Assembly (NCBI GenBank): GCA_028281025.1 | Contig: JANQKR010000041.1 | Span: 1-40,643, forward strand | Origin: Croceivirga sp. | GTDB lineage: Bacteria; Bacteroidota; Bacteroidia; Flavobacteriales; Flavobacteriaceae | DNA length: 40,643 nucleotides | Direction of reading: 5' to 3' | In this document: positions 40,474-40,643 of the stretch, piece by piece | How positions within the stretch are numbered: the first letter of the stretch is position 1 | Layout: every line of letters starts with the position of its first letter | The notes under the pieces: model-generated | Told to the model about the DNA's origin: nothing | Seen by the model: only the letters and a program-made list of their open reading frames with translations | Databases searched by the model: none | Made by a program: the position numbers and the translations under genes

Positions 40474-40520
40474 GTTTATTAAATACACTCGTGGTGGATT
40501 TGGACAAAAATTCGTAAATT

Positions 40521-40643
40521 TTAGTGGTTTTTCTGGGCTTGGTTTAGAAAAATCATATCGAGAATCAGAATTTTAAGGGCAGAAACCTTGTGCTCAATAC
40601 GCTTTTTCCATGAAAAAACTCGAACTGCTGGTTTTTGAGGAAC
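40521..40643 (-). CDS. Possible C-terminal end of a reverse-strand gene (partial)
   Basis: Read on the - strand from the right edge, the frame is open for 40 codons (VPQKPAVRVFSWKKRIEHK, later ALKILILDMIFLNQAQ) and ends at the TAA complementary to 40521-40523. It is basic and has a hydrophobic patch. I do not recognise it, and the short length makes it uncertain. A forward frame (ATG 40610) also runs off the edge, so the strand is not settled. Confidence 0.3.
   Translation of the reverse strand, partial: VPQKPAVRVFSWKKRIEHKVSALKILILDMIFLNQAQKNH

Larger units (their letters stand above)
40138..40643. other. Right-edge region with only fragments
   Basis: No confident complete gene in these 506 bases. 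I see an open stretch to 40265 lacking an ATG (LCEQRWRSFNQLRDSTILDT from 40179), ending at TGA. An overlapping small frame runs from ATG 40258 with an in-frame TGA at 40273. A partial reverse frame enters from the right edge. This looks like degraded or boundary DNA after the locus. Confidence 0.5.

Overview
This window comes from a Bacteroidota chromosome, most probably a marine member of the Flavobacteriaceae. The evidence is a SusC/SusD pair, a hybrid two-component sensor/regulator of the HTCS type, many lipoprotein signals, a type IX secretion C-terminal sorting domain, a formylglycine-type sulfatase and moderately AT-rich DNA. Almost all of it is one large polysaccharide utilization locus (PUL). 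I see no rRNA, tRNA, CRISPR array or intact insertion sequence.

Left arm (1-14.2 kb): the 3' end of a DUF6786-like gene, then a loosely spaced series of exo-acting enzymes on the + strand: GH20 beta-N-acetylhexosaminidase, GH95 and GH29 alpha-L-fucosidases, an aldo/keto reductase, a retaining-type GH97 and a GH2. A small CBM9-like secreted protein lies on the - strand. Next to it is a decayed N-terminal remnant of a ThuA-like gene with two in-frame stops. The gaps around the GH29 gene carry a diverged dispersed repeat.

Centre (14.4-23.7 kb): an HTCS regulator (- strand) is divergent from susC-susD (+ strand). The shared control region holds a compound inverted repeat just upstream of susC. 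A strong intrinsic terminator follows susD.

Right arm (23.7-40.1 kb): a tightly packed + strand run of an FG-GAP/ASPIC lipoprotein, a LacZ-type GH2, GH30, a second GH2, a CE1-like esterase and an S1-type sulfatase that is frameshifted in this sequence. After a 285-base gap comes a modular GH30 with two Ig/PKD-like modules, a ricin-type lectin and a T9SS sorting domain. The last 0.5 kb holds only fragments.

Working model (inference): two GH30 enzymes resembling endo-beta-1,6-galactanases, one of them T9SS-exported, cut a galactan outside the cell. SusCD imports the oligosaccharides and the HTCS senses them. The esterase, sulfatase, fucosidases, hexosaminidase, GH97 and GH2 beta-galactosidases then strip the side chains and depolymerise the product. 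The predicted substrate is a fucosylated, esterified and sulfated beta-galactan, or an arabinogalactan-protein-like glycan, carrying HexNAc and possibly alpha-galactose. The exact substrate cannot be read from sequence alone.
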